Positions 27,751-36,257 of a stretch of 64,000 bases of DNA are shown here, one piece after another (position 1 is the stretch's first letter; each line of letters starts with the position of its first letter). The stretch covers positions 124,001 through 188,000 of the forward strand of contig NZ_PDNI01000028.1 of the NCBI RefSeq assembly GCF_002925845.1, given 5' to 3'. A program made the position numbers and the translations under genes. The notes under the pieces were generated by a model. That model had not been told where the DNA came from and ran no database searches. It saw only the letters and a program-made list of their open reading frames with translations. This DNA comes from Roseovarius nitratireducens. Lineage in GTDB: Bacteria > Pseudomonadota > Alphaproteobacteria > Rhodobacterales > Rhodobacteraceae.

Positions 27751-29394
27751 ATGCAGGGTCTCATGATGCACCGTGACCTGCGGATCATCGACATCCTGCG
27801 CCATGCCGCCGAGGCGCATGGGGACGCGGGGATCGTCTCGGCGCGGGTGGAGGGCGACCTGCACCGCCAGAGCTATCCGCAGACGCTTGGCCGCGTGGCG
27901 CAGCTTGCCCATGCGCTGACTGGCCTCGACGTGAAGACCGGCGACCGGGTGGCAACCCTGGCGTGGAACGGGCACCGGCATTTCGAGCTTTACTACGCCG
28001 TCGCCGGGATCGGGGCGGTGTGCCACACGCTCAACCCGCGCCTCGCGCGCGAGCAACTGCTCTACATCATCGCCCACGCGGGCGACCGGCTGCTGTTCGT
28101 CGATGCCGATCTCGTGCCTCTGGTCGAGGACCTGCTGCCCGACCTGCCCGAGGGCCTGCGCCTCGTCGTTCTCACCGACCGCGCGCGCATGCCCGAAACC
28201 CCGCACGGGGCACTCTGCTACGAGGAGTTGATCGCAGGACAGCCCGCCACCTATGACTGGCCCGACCTTCCCGAGGACACGGCATCGGGCCTCTGTTACA
28301 CCTCTGGCACCACCGGGCACCCCAAGGGCGCCCTCTACTCGCACCGCTCTACCGTGCTGCACGCGATGCAAGTGCCACTGTGCCAGACCAGCAGTTTCCG
28401 CGCCGGGCACTGCGTGCTGCCGGTGGTGCCGATGTTCCATGTCAACGCGTGGGGTCTGCCCTACACCGCGCCGCTCACGGGCATGACGCTGGTCATGCCG
28501 GGGCCAAACCTCGACGGGCCGAGCCTGTTCCGCTTGATGGATGGCGAGGGCGTCTGGTCGGCCTGGGGCGTGCCCACGGTCTGGGCCGGGCTTCTCTCGG
28601 AGATCGACGCGCAGGGACGGATCCCGCAGGGCTTCGGCGATCTGGTGGTCGGCGGGTCCGCCGCCCCGCGCGTCATGATCGAGGCCTACGAGGCGCGCGG
28701 CGTCAACGTGGCACAGGCCTGGGGCATGACCGAGATGAGCCCCATCGGCAGCCATGGCGTGCTGCCGCCACGCTATGACGGCGCGGACGACGAGGACCGC
28801 ATCACCGCCAAGTGCTGTGCCGGGCGGCGTATTTTCGGGCTGGATTTCAAGATCGTGGACGATGACGGCACCCGCCTGCCCCATGACGGCAACGCCACGG
28901 GCGAGCTGTACGTGCGCGGCAACACCGTGATCTCGGGCTATTTCGAGAACGCGGACGCGACGCGCGCGGCGATGGATGCCGAGGGATGGTTCGGCACCGG
29001 CGATGTCGCCTCGGTGGATACCGAAGGGCGGCTGTTGATCCGCGACCGCGCCAAGGACCTCGTGAAATCGGGGGGCGAATGGATCAGTTCGATTGATCTG
29101 GAAAACGCCGCGCTCTCGCATCCTGCCATCGCCGCCTGCGCCGTGGTGGCGATGCCGCACCCGAAATGGGACGAGCGCCCCGTGCTGGTCGCGGTGGCGT
29201 CGGGCACGGAGCGGCCTGCCCTCGAGGAGATACACGCCCACATGACCGACCATTTCGCGCACTGGCAACTGCCCGACGATCTGGTCTGGGTGGAGGAATT
29301 GCCGCTCACGGCAACGGGCAAGATATCCAAGCTCACCCTACGACAGCGTATGGCCAATTACGTGCTGCCCGAGCTGCGCGGGGGCGCGGCATGA
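27751..29394 (+). CDS. Acyl-CoA synthetase (AMP-forming, medium/long chain)
   Basis: Activates a fatty or other carboxylic acid to its CoA ester. The 547-residue protein starts at ATG 27751 after GGGAGGAG; the frame extends upstream without support. AMP-binding P-loop YTSGTTGHPKG is at residues 183-193, with MFHVNAWGLPY, WGMTEMSP and the GWFGTGDVASVD, RDRAKDLVKSGGEW hinge after it. The adenylation Lys is in LPLTATGKISK near the C-terminus. This is the DMSPA/long-chain ligase-like branch common in these bacteria. It overlaps the next gene by ATGA. Confidence 0.88.
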   Translation: MQGLMMHRDLRIIDILRHAAEAHGDAGIVSARVEGDLHRQSYPQTLGRVAQLAHALTGLDVKTGDRVATLAWNGHRHFELYYAVAGIGAVCHTLNPRLAREQLLYIIAHAGDRLLFVDADLVPLVEDLLPDLPEGLRLVVLTDRARMPETPHGALCYEELIAGQPATYDWPDLPEDTASGLCYTSGTTGHPKGALYSHRSTVLHAMQVPLCQTSSFRAGHCVLPVVPMFHVNAWGLPYTAPLTGMTLVMPGPNLDGPSLFRLMDGEGVWSAWGVPTVWAGLLSEIDAQGRIPQGFGDLVVGGSAAPRVMIEAYEARGVNVAQAWGMTEMSPIGSHGVLPPRYDGADDEDRITAKCCAGRRIFGLDFKIVDDDGTRLPHDGNATGELYVRGNTVISGYFENADATRAAMDAEGWFGTGDVASVDTEGRLLIRDRAKDLVKSGGEWISSIDLENAALSHPAIAACAVVAMPHPKWDERPVLVAVASGTERPALEEIHAHMTDHFAHWQLPDDLVWVEELPLTATGKISKLTLRQRMANYVLPELRGGAA

Positions 29395-30416
29395 GCGGGC
29401 TGGATACTGCCGCGCTGGCGACATGGTTGGAAGATCACATGCCGGGGGTCACCGGGCCGGTGGAGGCCGAGAAATTCAGCGGCGGGCAGTCCAACCCAAC
29501 CTACAGGTTGAGCACGCCAACCGGGAGGTTCGTGCTGCGCCGCAAGCCACCCGGCGTGCTGCTCAAATCCGCCCACGCCGTCGAGCGCGAGTTCCGCGTG
29601 CAGCGCGCGCTTGCCGGAACGGACGTGCCGGTGGCAAAGGTCCACGTCCTGTGCGAGGACGAGACCGTGATCGGCACCCCCTTCTACATCATGGAGGAAA
29701 TCACTGGCCGCATCTTCGACGCGCCCGCCATGCCCGGCCTCGCGCCGCCCGAGCGCGGCGCCATCATCGACGCGATGAACCGGGTGCTGGCGGCGATCCA
29801 CGATGTCGACCTGGCGGCAGCGGGGCTCGACGATTACGGCCCCGGCGGCAATTACTATGCCCGCCAATGCGATCGCTGGACCGCGCAATACCGCGCCACC
29901 GCCACCGATGACCTGCCCGAGATGGAGCAACTCACACATTGGCTAACCAGCAACTTGCCCGAAGACGACGGGCAACGCTGTCTGGTGCATGGCGACTACC
30001 GTCTCGACAACCTGATCTTTGCCCCCGATGCCCCGGAGATCCGCGCGGTGATCGACTGGGAGCTCTCGACAACCGGGCACCCGTATGCCGATCTCGCTGC
30101 CGTGCTGATGCAATGGGCCATGCCCGCCACCACCGAGGGGCGCGGGCTGGCGGGCGTGGACCGCGCGGCGCTTGGGCTGTGGTCCGACGAGGCATTCGTC
30201 GCACGCTATTGCGAACGGCGGGGCATCGCGCCGATCGCGGATTTCGGCTTTTACCTCGCCTTTGCCCATTTCCGCATGGCGGCAATCCTTCAAGGGGTGA
30301 AGAAACGCGCGATGGACGGAAACGCCGCGGACCCTGCGCGCGGGCTGCGGCTGGGTGAATACGTGCCCGAGTTCGCGCGGGCCGGGCTGGCGGTCGTGGA
30401 GGAGGGGCGGGCATGA
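29391..30416 (+). CDS. APH-type phosphotransferase family protein (acyl-CoA metabolism associated)
   Basis: Protein-kinase-like aminoglycoside-phosphotransferase fold, 341 residues. The nucleotide Lys is in FVLRRKPPG, the catalytic loop is VHGDYRLDNLIF with the Asp and Asn, and the metal Asp is in VIDWELSTTGHPYADLA. This subgroup resembles the N-terminal domain of ACAD10/11, where a kinase acts on 4-hydroxy-acyl-CoA before dehydration. Being placed between an acyl-CoA ligase and a thioesterase, with ATGA overlaps on both sides, it most likely phosphorylates a hydroxyacyl-CoA rather than an antibiotic. That role is inference. Confidence 0.82.
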   Translation: MSGLDTAALATWLEDHMPGVTGPVEAEKFSGGQSNPTYRLSTPTGRFVLRRKPPGVLLKSAHAVEREFRVQRALAGTDVPVAKVHVLCEDETVIGTPFYIMEEITGRIFDAPAMPGLAPPERGAIIDAMNRVLAAIHDVDLAAAGLDDYGPGGNYYARQCDRWTAQYRATATDDLPEMEQLTHWLTSNLPEDDGQRCLVHGDYRLDNLIFAPDAPEIRAVIDWELSTTGHPYADLAAVLMQWAMPATTEGRGLAGVDRAALGLWSDEAFVARYCERRGIAPIADFGFYLAFAHFRMAAILQGVKKRAMDGNAADPARGLRLGEYVPEFARAGLAVVEEGRA

Positions 30417-30811
30417 CCGGCTGGCAGGAACCGCCCTCGGGTCTTCAGACGCACCTGGGATATGAACTGACCGCGTGGGAGCGCGATTTCGCACGGGTGG
30501 AATTGCCCCTCGCACCGCACGTGATGAATCGGCAGGGGCTGCCGCATGGCGGCATCCACGCAACGCTGCTGGACACGGCGATGGGGTTCGCCGGGTGCTA
30601 CACCGGCGATCCTGACCGACGGCAGATGGCGCTGACGCTGTCACTCACGGTCAACTTTCTGGGGCAAGCACAAGGCGCCCGGCTCATTGCCGAGGCGCAC
30701 CGGACAGGGGGCGGCAAGAGCACCTATTTCGCCGAAGCCACGGTGCGTGACGAAACCGGCACGGCCGTCGCCACCGGCACCGGGGTGTTCCGCTATCGCC
30801 GGAGCGGCTGA
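30413..30811 (+). CDS. PaaI family hotdog-fold thioesterase
   Basis: Small acyl-CoA thioesterase of 132 residues. NRQGLPHGGIHATLLDTAMGFAG carries the hotdog signature HGG and the catalytic-helix Asp, and the later GQAQGARLIAEAHRTGGGKSTYFAEATV is the conserved C-terminal sheet. It is the third gene of the ligase/kinase/thioesterase operon and overlaps the kinase by ATGA. It would release CoA from an intermediate or dead-end thioester. Confidence 0.83.
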   Translation: MTGWQEPPSGLQTHLGYELTAWERDFARVELPLAPHVMNRQGLPHGGIHATLLDTAMGFAGCYTGDPDRRQMALTLSLTVNFLGQAQGARLIAEAHRTGGGKSTYFAEATVRDETGTAVATGTGVFRYRRSG

Positions 30812-30895
30812 CGGTGAAGAACCCTGCCCATCGCGCCGCCCCTGTGCTAGCCACCGGGAAACCGGATCAACCAAGCCCGACGCAGGAGCCGCGCC

Positions 30896-30967
30896 ATGGC
30901 TGTCAACGCGAACGCAGCCCGGACCGTAACCGACAGGCAGGCGGTGGCGAAGATAGATGCCGTATGA
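30896..30967 (+). CDS. Possible 23-residue leader or remnant ORF
   Basis: ATG 30896 follows a strong GCAGGAG at eight bases and runs 23 codons (begins MAVNANAARTV) to TGA 30965-30967. The reading frame of the following methyltransferase-like gene can also begin at ATG 30957 inside it. I cannot assign a function. It may be a leader peptide, a coupled upstream ORF or the beginning of a gene that has been lost. Confidence 0.3.
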   Translation: MAVNANAARTVTDRQAVAKIDAV

Positions 30968-31031
30968 GACCGACACGCGGCTCGACATTGCCGTGAAGCG
31001 ATTTGGGGCGAAAATTGCCGGAGATAAAGAC

Positions 31032-31634
31032 ATGAGCATGGATCAGGAGAGCATTGCGAAACCGGAACTGACATTTTCGCCCGAGGTGGCCGACCTTGTC
31101 CGCGATACCTATGCCAGGGCGCGCGTCATCCTCGAATATGGCAGCGGCGGCTCGACGGTGCTCGCCTCGGAGATGCCGGGCAAGACGGTGTTCTCTGTGG
31201 AGAGCGACAAGCAGTGGACGCGAAACCTGCAAGCCTATCTCGATCAGGCGGGGACAGCCTCCGAGGTGCATCTGCACCACAGCGCGATCGGCAAGACCGG
31301 GAAATGGGGGCGTCCGGTGGATCATTCGGGCTATCGCCGCTATCACCGCTATCCGCTCGAGGTCTGGGACCGGCCCGATTTCATTGCTCCCGATACCGTG
31401 CTGATCGACGGTCGCTTTCGTGAGGCGTGTTTTTACGCGGTGATGCTGCGCAGCACCCGCAAGACCGTGGTGCTGTTCGACGACTACGGCGACCGACCGA
31501 GTTATCACGCGGTGGAACGTTTTGCAGAGCCGGTCGAGATGCGCGGACGCATGGCGAAATTCGTGCTGAGAAAACGTGCCCTGCCGCGCGAGGCGCTTAC
31601 GCAGATCGTCGGCGCATTCACCAACGCATTCTGA
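31032..31634 (+). CDS. Class I SAM-methyltransferase-fold protein
   Basis: Two-hundred-residue protein with a Rossmann methyltransferase-like core: ILEYGSGGSTVLAS is motif I, FSVESDKQW places an acidic residue at the end of the second strand, and VLIDGRF and VVLFDDYGDR are later strands. I prefer ATG 31032 because GGAGAT precedes it; an alternative start at 30957 adds 25 residues. No specific substrate can be named. Proteins of this type sit next to sugar-modifying genes in related bacteria, and here the next genes are glycosyltransferases. It converges on the broken GT2 gene with three bases between stops. Confidence 0.7.
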   Translation: MSMDQESIAKPELTFSPEVADLVRDTYARARVILEYGSGGSTVLASEMPGKTVFSVESDKQWTRNLQAYLDQAGTASEVHLHHSAIGKTGKWGRPVDHSGYRRYHRYPLEVWDRPDFIAPDTVLIDGRFREACFYAVMLRSTRKTVVLFDDYGDRPSYHAVERFAEPVEMRGRMAKFVLRKRALPREALTQIVGAFTNAF

Positions 31635-31637
31635 GCT

Positions 31638-32606
31638 TCACGCGGCCTCGGGCAGGAGCGCCCGCATCAGGGCATCGAAATCGGGGCGCGCGCGTAGTTC
31701 CGCGATCATCTCGCGGTGGCGGGAGCAGCACGCCTCGTGCAGGCGGCGCAGCTCAGGATCGGCGAGCAAATCCTCGAAGATTTCCGCCTTGCGCGGACGG
31801 ATCGCGTCGATGCTGCGATCTTCGATCCGGTTGTGATTCATCTTTTACCAGTAGTCGAGGCCAAGCGCCTCGCCACCGTGATGGGCGCGTCCGCGCGCCT
31901 TTTTCACGAGATAGGATTCGCAGGATTTTAGAGCATAGTGGTTGAGTTGCACGAGGTCGTAGCCAAGCGAGTCGGGCCCCGAACGCCAACTGCCCTCCAT
32001 GTAGCGGTCGGGCATCGGCTGGCCCGAGCCGTTATACCAATGCGTTTCGGCAAATGTCTCGACGGTGGGCCGCTTGGGCCGGTGCACGCCGATATGACCC
32101 CAAAGACCGCGATGGAACATGGTCTTGAGCCCCCACGCCTGCGGTGGACGGCGGGTCATGTCGGCCGCGGCCATGCGGAACTGATCGGTGAGGAACCCCT
32201 CGTCATAAGCGGTGACCCCGGCATTGCCGAAGAGACGCCAGGTCATCGAGAGGGTGCGTGCCTCCGGCACGGCATCGGTCAGCGCGCACAGGGTGTGATC
32301 ACCGGTCTTGACGTTGATGAACTCGTCGGCGTCGATGGGAATGACCCAGTCGTCGGGCCCGGCGAGGTCCATCTTGAGAAACCGGCGATAGGCGCGGCGC
32401 TGCGGCGCGGGGCGGCGTGAGGAATTGTCGAAATGGCGGATCTTGCCCATCACATCGAGCCGGTCGAGCAGCTCATCCGAGCCGTCGGTGCAGTCGTTGG
32501 AAAAGACCGCGATCACATCCGCCCCGATGGCGAGGTTGTGGGCCACCCATTCAAGGATGAACGGCCCCTCGTTCTTCATCGGCGTGACAATGACAAAGCG
32601 TTCCAT
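31638..32606 (-). pseudogene. GT2-family glycosyltransferase interrupted by one in-frame TAA
   Basis: The frame from ATG 32606 gives 253 residues of a GT2-like glycosyltransferase: VTPMKNEGPFILEWVAHNLAIG, the sugar-nucleotide DXD at D92-A-D94 (IDADEFINV), and HYALKSCESYLVKKARGRAHH. It then meets TAA at 31845-31847. The same frame continues without shift for 68 more codons (NHNRIEDRSID... to 31638) and matches the C-terminus of the intact paralogue at 54368. There HYWSDMNVNRTEDRSI aligns with DYW-stop-KMNHNRIEDRSI here, so the stop replaces one residue. AAG ATG follows the TAA directly, so re-initiation is possible. Nonsense mutation or sequencing error cannot be told apart here. Confidence 0.8.
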
Positions 32607-32627
32607 GCGCCCCTTTCCTTCCCGGCC

Positions 32628-33431
32628 TCAGGCGGCCACCCCGTGCCGCTCTGCCAGTTCGGCCAGCACCGATCCCGGTGGCGGCACCCCGTCATGCACG
32701 AGCCGGAGCCGCGCCCGGCAGCGTCGACCGTAGAAATGAATCGACACGGTATCCTCGCGGACCCGGTTCCACGTCATCGTGGCATTGCGGAAATAAAGCC
32801 GCCGGTCCCTGAACGACACCGGGTAGAGCACATGCGGCGGCAGGGCGTGGCGAAACTCGTCATGCTCCTTGAGAAAATGCGACAGCGCGCGCGGCCCCCA
32901 CACACCCCACGGCATTTCCGAGACATGCATCGGATCAGACTCCGCAGCGCGGCGCTCGATCTCGGCAAGATGCCTCTGACCCATCCAAACGGGAATAGCG
33001 TATTCGTCATCACAAAACGCGATGAGAGATTTCAGGGTGGGCGAGGCGGCGGGCAGTGCCAGCACGCCGTTGGCGACCACCGCGTCGTTCTCTCGACCGA
33101 AGAAATAGCCCGCGCGCGGCTCGAACGGACGCAAACAGTACGCATCCGTATCTGACCAGATGATGCCGTCATGTCGCGCCAGAAGGTGATAGCGAAACTT
33201 GTCGCTATAGGGTGCGGGACTGCCGGTGCGCGCGTGGCGGATCATGGTTTTCGGGTTGGGCAGGATATCGGTGGCCGGCGCCGGCTCGACCCCGGCGGGC
33301 AGACCCTCAACCGGGCCGTATGAGAACATCACGACCGGGTGACCCGCATCCACGAAGGATTGCACGCAGAGCCGCTCGATAAAGCCGAGCGGCGGGCCGT
33401 CCCAGAACATGGCGATGGTGGCAAGTGACAT
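32628..33431 (-). CDS. DXD-containing glycosyltransferase (Gb3-synthase/GT32-like)
   Basis: Likely sugar transferase of 267 residues from ATG 33431, which follows AGGAG; the frame upstream is intergenic. IIWSDTDAYCLRPF has the metal-binding D94-T95-D96 typical of GT32/alpha-1,4-galactosyltransferase-like enzymes, preceded by the YSDKFRYHLLARH helix that is conserved in that group. The C-terminal MTWNRVREDTVSIHFYGRR also fits. It precedes the broken GT2 gene by 21 bases and is presumably co-transcribed with it for a surface glycan. Confidence 0.78.
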   Translation of the reverse strand: MSLATIAMFWDGPPLGFIERLCVQSFVDAGHPVVMFSYGPVEGLPAGVEPAPATDILPNPKTMIRHARTGSPAPYSDKFRYHLLARHDGIIWSDTDAYCLRPFEPRAGYFFGRENDAVVANGVLALPAASPTLKSLIAFCDDEYAIPVWMGQRHLAEIERRAAESDPMHVSEMPWGVWGPRALSHFLKEHDEFRHALPPHVLYPVSFRDRRLYFRNATMTWNRVREDTVSIHFYGRRCRARLRLVHDGVPPPGSVLAELAERHGVAA

Positions 33432-33678
33432 GCGCGTCTCCTTTTTCCTATGGGCCGGGCTGGTCTGGCTGCTATTCAGATGCGGATCCTTGTCCGGGGA
33501 CGGTAAGCCAAACGGTGTGTTCATGCATCGGGATGTAGATTGTCATTTCCCCGGCAATAGACCACAGCTGGCGGTTCCGCGCCAAGGGCGTAATGCGGAG
33601 GTTTGCGGTTAACGATGGAGTGTTGCCGCACGGAAACCTCGCGCAGGGCACGCGCGCGAGCCGTTGCATTCCTGACAC
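33432..33678. other. Intergenic region between glycosyltransferase and pxpA
   Basis: About 250 bases without a credible gene. It must hold the promoter of the leftward glycosyltransferase gene and the end of the pxp transcript, but I see no clear operator or U-tailed terminator. Small open frames here lack ribosome sites. Confidence 0.5.
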
Positions 33679-34452
33679 CTACCCGCGCGCGCCCTCGAAC
33701 CGGGCGATGCGCACCCCTGCCGCCTCTAGACCTTCGCGCAGCGCGCGGGCGATGGCCACCGCCTCGGGCGTGTCGCCATGCAGGCAGATGGTGTCGATGC
33801 GCGTGGGGATATGCGTGCCGTCCTCGGCAATGATCGCGCCTGCGCGCAGCATCTCCAGGATGCGGGCGGCGGCGCGGTCGGCGTCGTGGATCACCGCGCC
33901 GGGCTGTCGCCGGTCCACGAGCGTGCAATCGGCATTGTAGGCGCGGTCGGCGAATATCTCGCAGGCCATGCGCGCGCCGAGGGAGCGCGCCGCCGCCTCC
34001 TGCGCGGTGCCCGCGAGCACCATGATGATGATATCGGGATCGACCGACAGCGCTGCCTCGTAACACGCGCGGGCGAGGTTTTCGTTCTCGGACGCCATGT
34101 TGGCCAATGCCCCGTGGAGTTTCAGATGCCGCACAGCGCCGCCCGCCGCGCGGGCCATGCCTTGCGCCGCGCCCACCTGGTAGCGGACCTGATTGGCGAG
34201 CGTGGCATGGGGCACGTCCATGCGGCGGCGGCCAAAGCCCTGAAGATCGCGGAAGCCGGGATGCGCGCCGATGCCGACATCATTGGCCACCGCGCGCGCT
34301 ATCGTCGCGGCCATCACGTCGGCGTCGCCCGCGTGAAAGCCGCAGGCGATATTGGCGGAGCTGACCACGTCCAGAAGCGCGGCATCGTCGCCCATCTTCC
34401 ACGGCCCGAAGCTTTCGCCCATGTCGGCATTGAGATCGATACTTTCCTGCAT
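33679..34452 (-). CDS. pxpA: 5-oxoprolinase subunit PxpA (LamB/YcsF family)
   Basis: PxpA with PxpB and PxpC hydrolyses 5-oxo-L-proline to glutamate using ATP. The 257-residue length and the motifs DLNADMGESFGPWKMGDD, SSANIACGFHAGD, GAHPGFRDLQGFGRR and CLHGDTPEAV are those of PxpA. It is the last gene of the TRAP-pxpBCA operon, three bases after pxpC, with GGAGGAAT before the ATG. The order pxpB-pxpC-pxpA after the transporter genes points to growth on external 5-oxoproline rather than only damage repair. Confidence 0.93.
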   Translation of the reverse strand: MQESIDLNADMGESFGPWKMGDDAALLDVVSSANIACGFHAGDADVMAATIARAVANDVGIGAHPGFRDLQGFGRRRMDVPHATLANQVRYQVGAAQGMARAAGGAVRHLKLHGALANMASENENLARACYEAALSVDPDIIIMVLAGTAQEAAARSLGARMACEIFADRAYNADCTLVDRRQPGAVIHDADRAAARILEMLRAGAIIAEDGTHIPTRIDTICLHGDTPEAVAIARALREGLEAAGVRIARFEGARG

Positions 34453-34455
34453 GGC

Positions 34456-35469
34456 TCATTCCTCCTCGTTTCCGGCGATGACGCCGCTGATGAGTTGATA
34501 GGACAAAAGATCGCGGATGTCGTGGGGGTCGCGCGTGAGGTGCGTGAGGCGGCGGCGCAGCCCGTCGCGCGCCTCTGCCGCGCGGCGCTCGGCGGCCAAT
34601 GCCTCGTCCGAGGGGACGAAGCGCAGACGCAGCGCCGTGCCGGGGGCTGCCTGCGCCACGCGCGGCAGGTCACAGGGCAGCACCGCCCCTATCCGCGGAT
34701 AGCCACCCGTCGTCTGGCACTCGGACATCAGCACGAAGGGCGCGCCGTCGCCGGTGACCTGGATATCGCCCGGAACGATGGCCTCGGACAGCACCGTGAG
34801 GCCCGCGCGGCTGGCAAACCCGTCGCCATCGGGGGCGAGGCGCACGCCCATGCGGTTGCCGCGCGCGTCGCGGGTGAAGCGCGTCTCCTCGAACCGCGCC
34901 ACCTCCTCGTCGGGAAACATCCCGGTCTGATAGCCCGCCACCACGCGGACCTCGCCGCCCGAAAACCGGTCGTCTGCGTCGAGGACAAGGCCGGTTTCTC
35001 TGCCCCGGTCCGGCCCCACGGGCAGGGTATCGCCTGCTGCAAGCGCCGCGCCGATCCCGGCGGCGAGATGGGCGGAGCGTGCGCCGAGAATTTCCGGGGT
35101 GGCGATACCACCGCCCACATGCAGATAGCCATAGACCCCGGCGGTGGCCGGGCCAATGGTGAGCCGGGCACCGGCGTGCAGCGGATGAGAGGCGTTCCAC
35201 GCCAAGGCCGCGCCGTCGATGCTCGCGCGCATGGGCGCGCCGGTGAGGGCGATGCGAATGTCCTCGGTCGCCTCGAACGTGCCGCCCATCCCCGCCATTT
35301 CCAGCGCGGCGCTGTCAACCGCCTGCCCCAGAAGCGCCGCGCCCTCGTAAAGCGCCAACCGGTCCGCAGCGCCGCCGCGCGAGAGGCCATAGGCCAGGTA
35401 TCCCGGTCGCCCGAGATCCTGAACGGTGACGCCTGGCCCGGCCTGATGCACGATCAGCGCGCGGCTCAT
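34456..35469 (-). CDS. pxpC: 5-oxoprolinase subunit PxpC (biotin-dependent carboxyltransferase family)
   Basis: Second hydrolase-complex subunit, 337 residues from ATG 35469 (MSRALIVHQAGPGVTVQDLGRPGYLAYGLSRGGAAD). It belongs to the AHS2/urea-amidolyase-like family; EVRVVAGYQTGMF, NRMGVRLAP and MSECQTTGGYPRIGAVL are conserved blocks. The start overlaps the pxpB stop by ATGA. Confidence 0.92.
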   Translation of the reverse strand: MSRALIVHQAGPGVTVQDLGRPGYLAYGLSRGGAADRLALYEGAALLGQAVDSAALEMAGMGGTFEATEDIRIALTGAPMRASIDGAALAWNASHPLHAGARLTIGPATAGVYGYLHVGGGIATPEILGARSAHLAAGIGAALAAGDTLPVGPDRGRETGLVLDADDRFSGGEVRVVAGYQTGMFPDEEVARFEETRFTRDARGNRMGVRLAPDGDGFASRAGLTVLSEAIVPGDIQVTGDGAPFVLMSECQTTGGYPRIGAVLPCDLPRVAQAAPGTALRLRFVPSDEALAAERRAAEARDGLRRRLTHLTRDPHDIRDLLSYQLISGVIAGNEEE

Positions 35470-36224
35470 CGGATCGCCTCGCAGGTGGCGCCGCCATCGG
35501 GGCCCGCGTCGCACAGGCGGTTATATGCCTCGCGCTCCACCGAATCAAAAATCACTTCGTCGCCGGGGCGCAGCACGAAGGGCTCTTCTGCCTCGGGGCG
35601 AAACAGGCGAAACCCCGTCTGCCCGATGTGCCGCCAGCCGGTCGGCGTCGAGACCGAAAACAGCACAAGCTGCCGGATCGCCAGCACCAGTGCGCCCACC
35701 GGAACCCGCTCTGTCAGCGCCTGCTGGCGCGGGATGTTCCAATGTTCCGGTAGCTCGCCCAGATAGGGCTGTCCGGGGGCGAAGCCGATGGTCTGCACCC
35801 GCACGCGCGTGCCCGCGATCTCGCGCGCGGCGGTCTCGGGCGAGAGGCCCGCCTCCTCCGCCGCCTCCTCCAGTTGTGGCGCGAGATCGGTGCCGTAGAT
35901 CGTGGGGATGCGCCAGAGGCGGCGACCCTGCGGCAGATCGGCGCTGTACCAATCGCGGCTGTCGAGAAGCGCCTGCATCTCGCGCGCCACGGCGTCCGGA
36001 TCGGCGTGCAGCGCATCGAGGCGCAGGAAGGTGGAGACGAGGGATGTAGAAGTCTCCGCCACACCCTCGGGGCTTTCCCGCTCCACCGCCGCGCGAAAGG
36101 CAAGCGCCGCGCGGTTGCCCGCCTCGCTCAGCCGGTCACCAAAGGAGACGAGCAGCCCGTCCAGCCCCACGCTCCCGATGCGGGGGAAGGTCACGTTGCC
36201 TGCGGAGCGGTCCGTATCGGTCAC
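35466..36224 (-). CDS. pxpB: 5-oxoprolinase subunit PxpB (KipI/AHS1 family)
   Basis: KipI-like subunit of the 5-oxoprolinase complex, 252 residues. VQTIGFAPGQPYLGELPEHW..IPR, VPVGALVLAIRQLVLFSVSTPTGWRHIGQT and the C-terminal LRPGDEVIFDSVE are typical of the AHS1 domain. The N-terminal 50 residues precede the domain as in other family members. It follows the TRAP permease gene by 33 bases and overlaps pxpC. Confidence 0.9.
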   Translation of the reverse strand: MTDTDRSAGNVTFPRIGSVGLDGLLVSFGDRLSEAGNRAALAFRAAVERESPEGVAETSTSLVSTFLRLDALHADPDAVAREMQALLDSRDWYSADLPQGRRLWRIPTIYGTDLAPQLEEAAEEAGLSPETAAREIAGTRVRVQTIGFAPGQPYLGELPEHWNIPRQQALTERVPVGALVLAIRQLVLFSVSTPTGWRHIGQTGFRLFRPEAEEPFVLRPGDEVIFDSVEREAYNRLCDAGPDGGATCEAIR

Positions 36225-36257
36225 GTCAATCCTGTCCTTGCCTTGTCGCGCCTTGGT

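Noticed and set aside
27115-29268. Leftward open frame of 717 codons opposite the acyl-CoA ligase
   Set aside because: Antisense to a clear AMP-binding enzyme and running into rpe out of frame; no motifs.
33778-35766. Rightward open frame of 662 codons opposite pxpA/pxpC
   Set aside because: The pxp genes on the other strand are unambiguous; this is a GC artefact.
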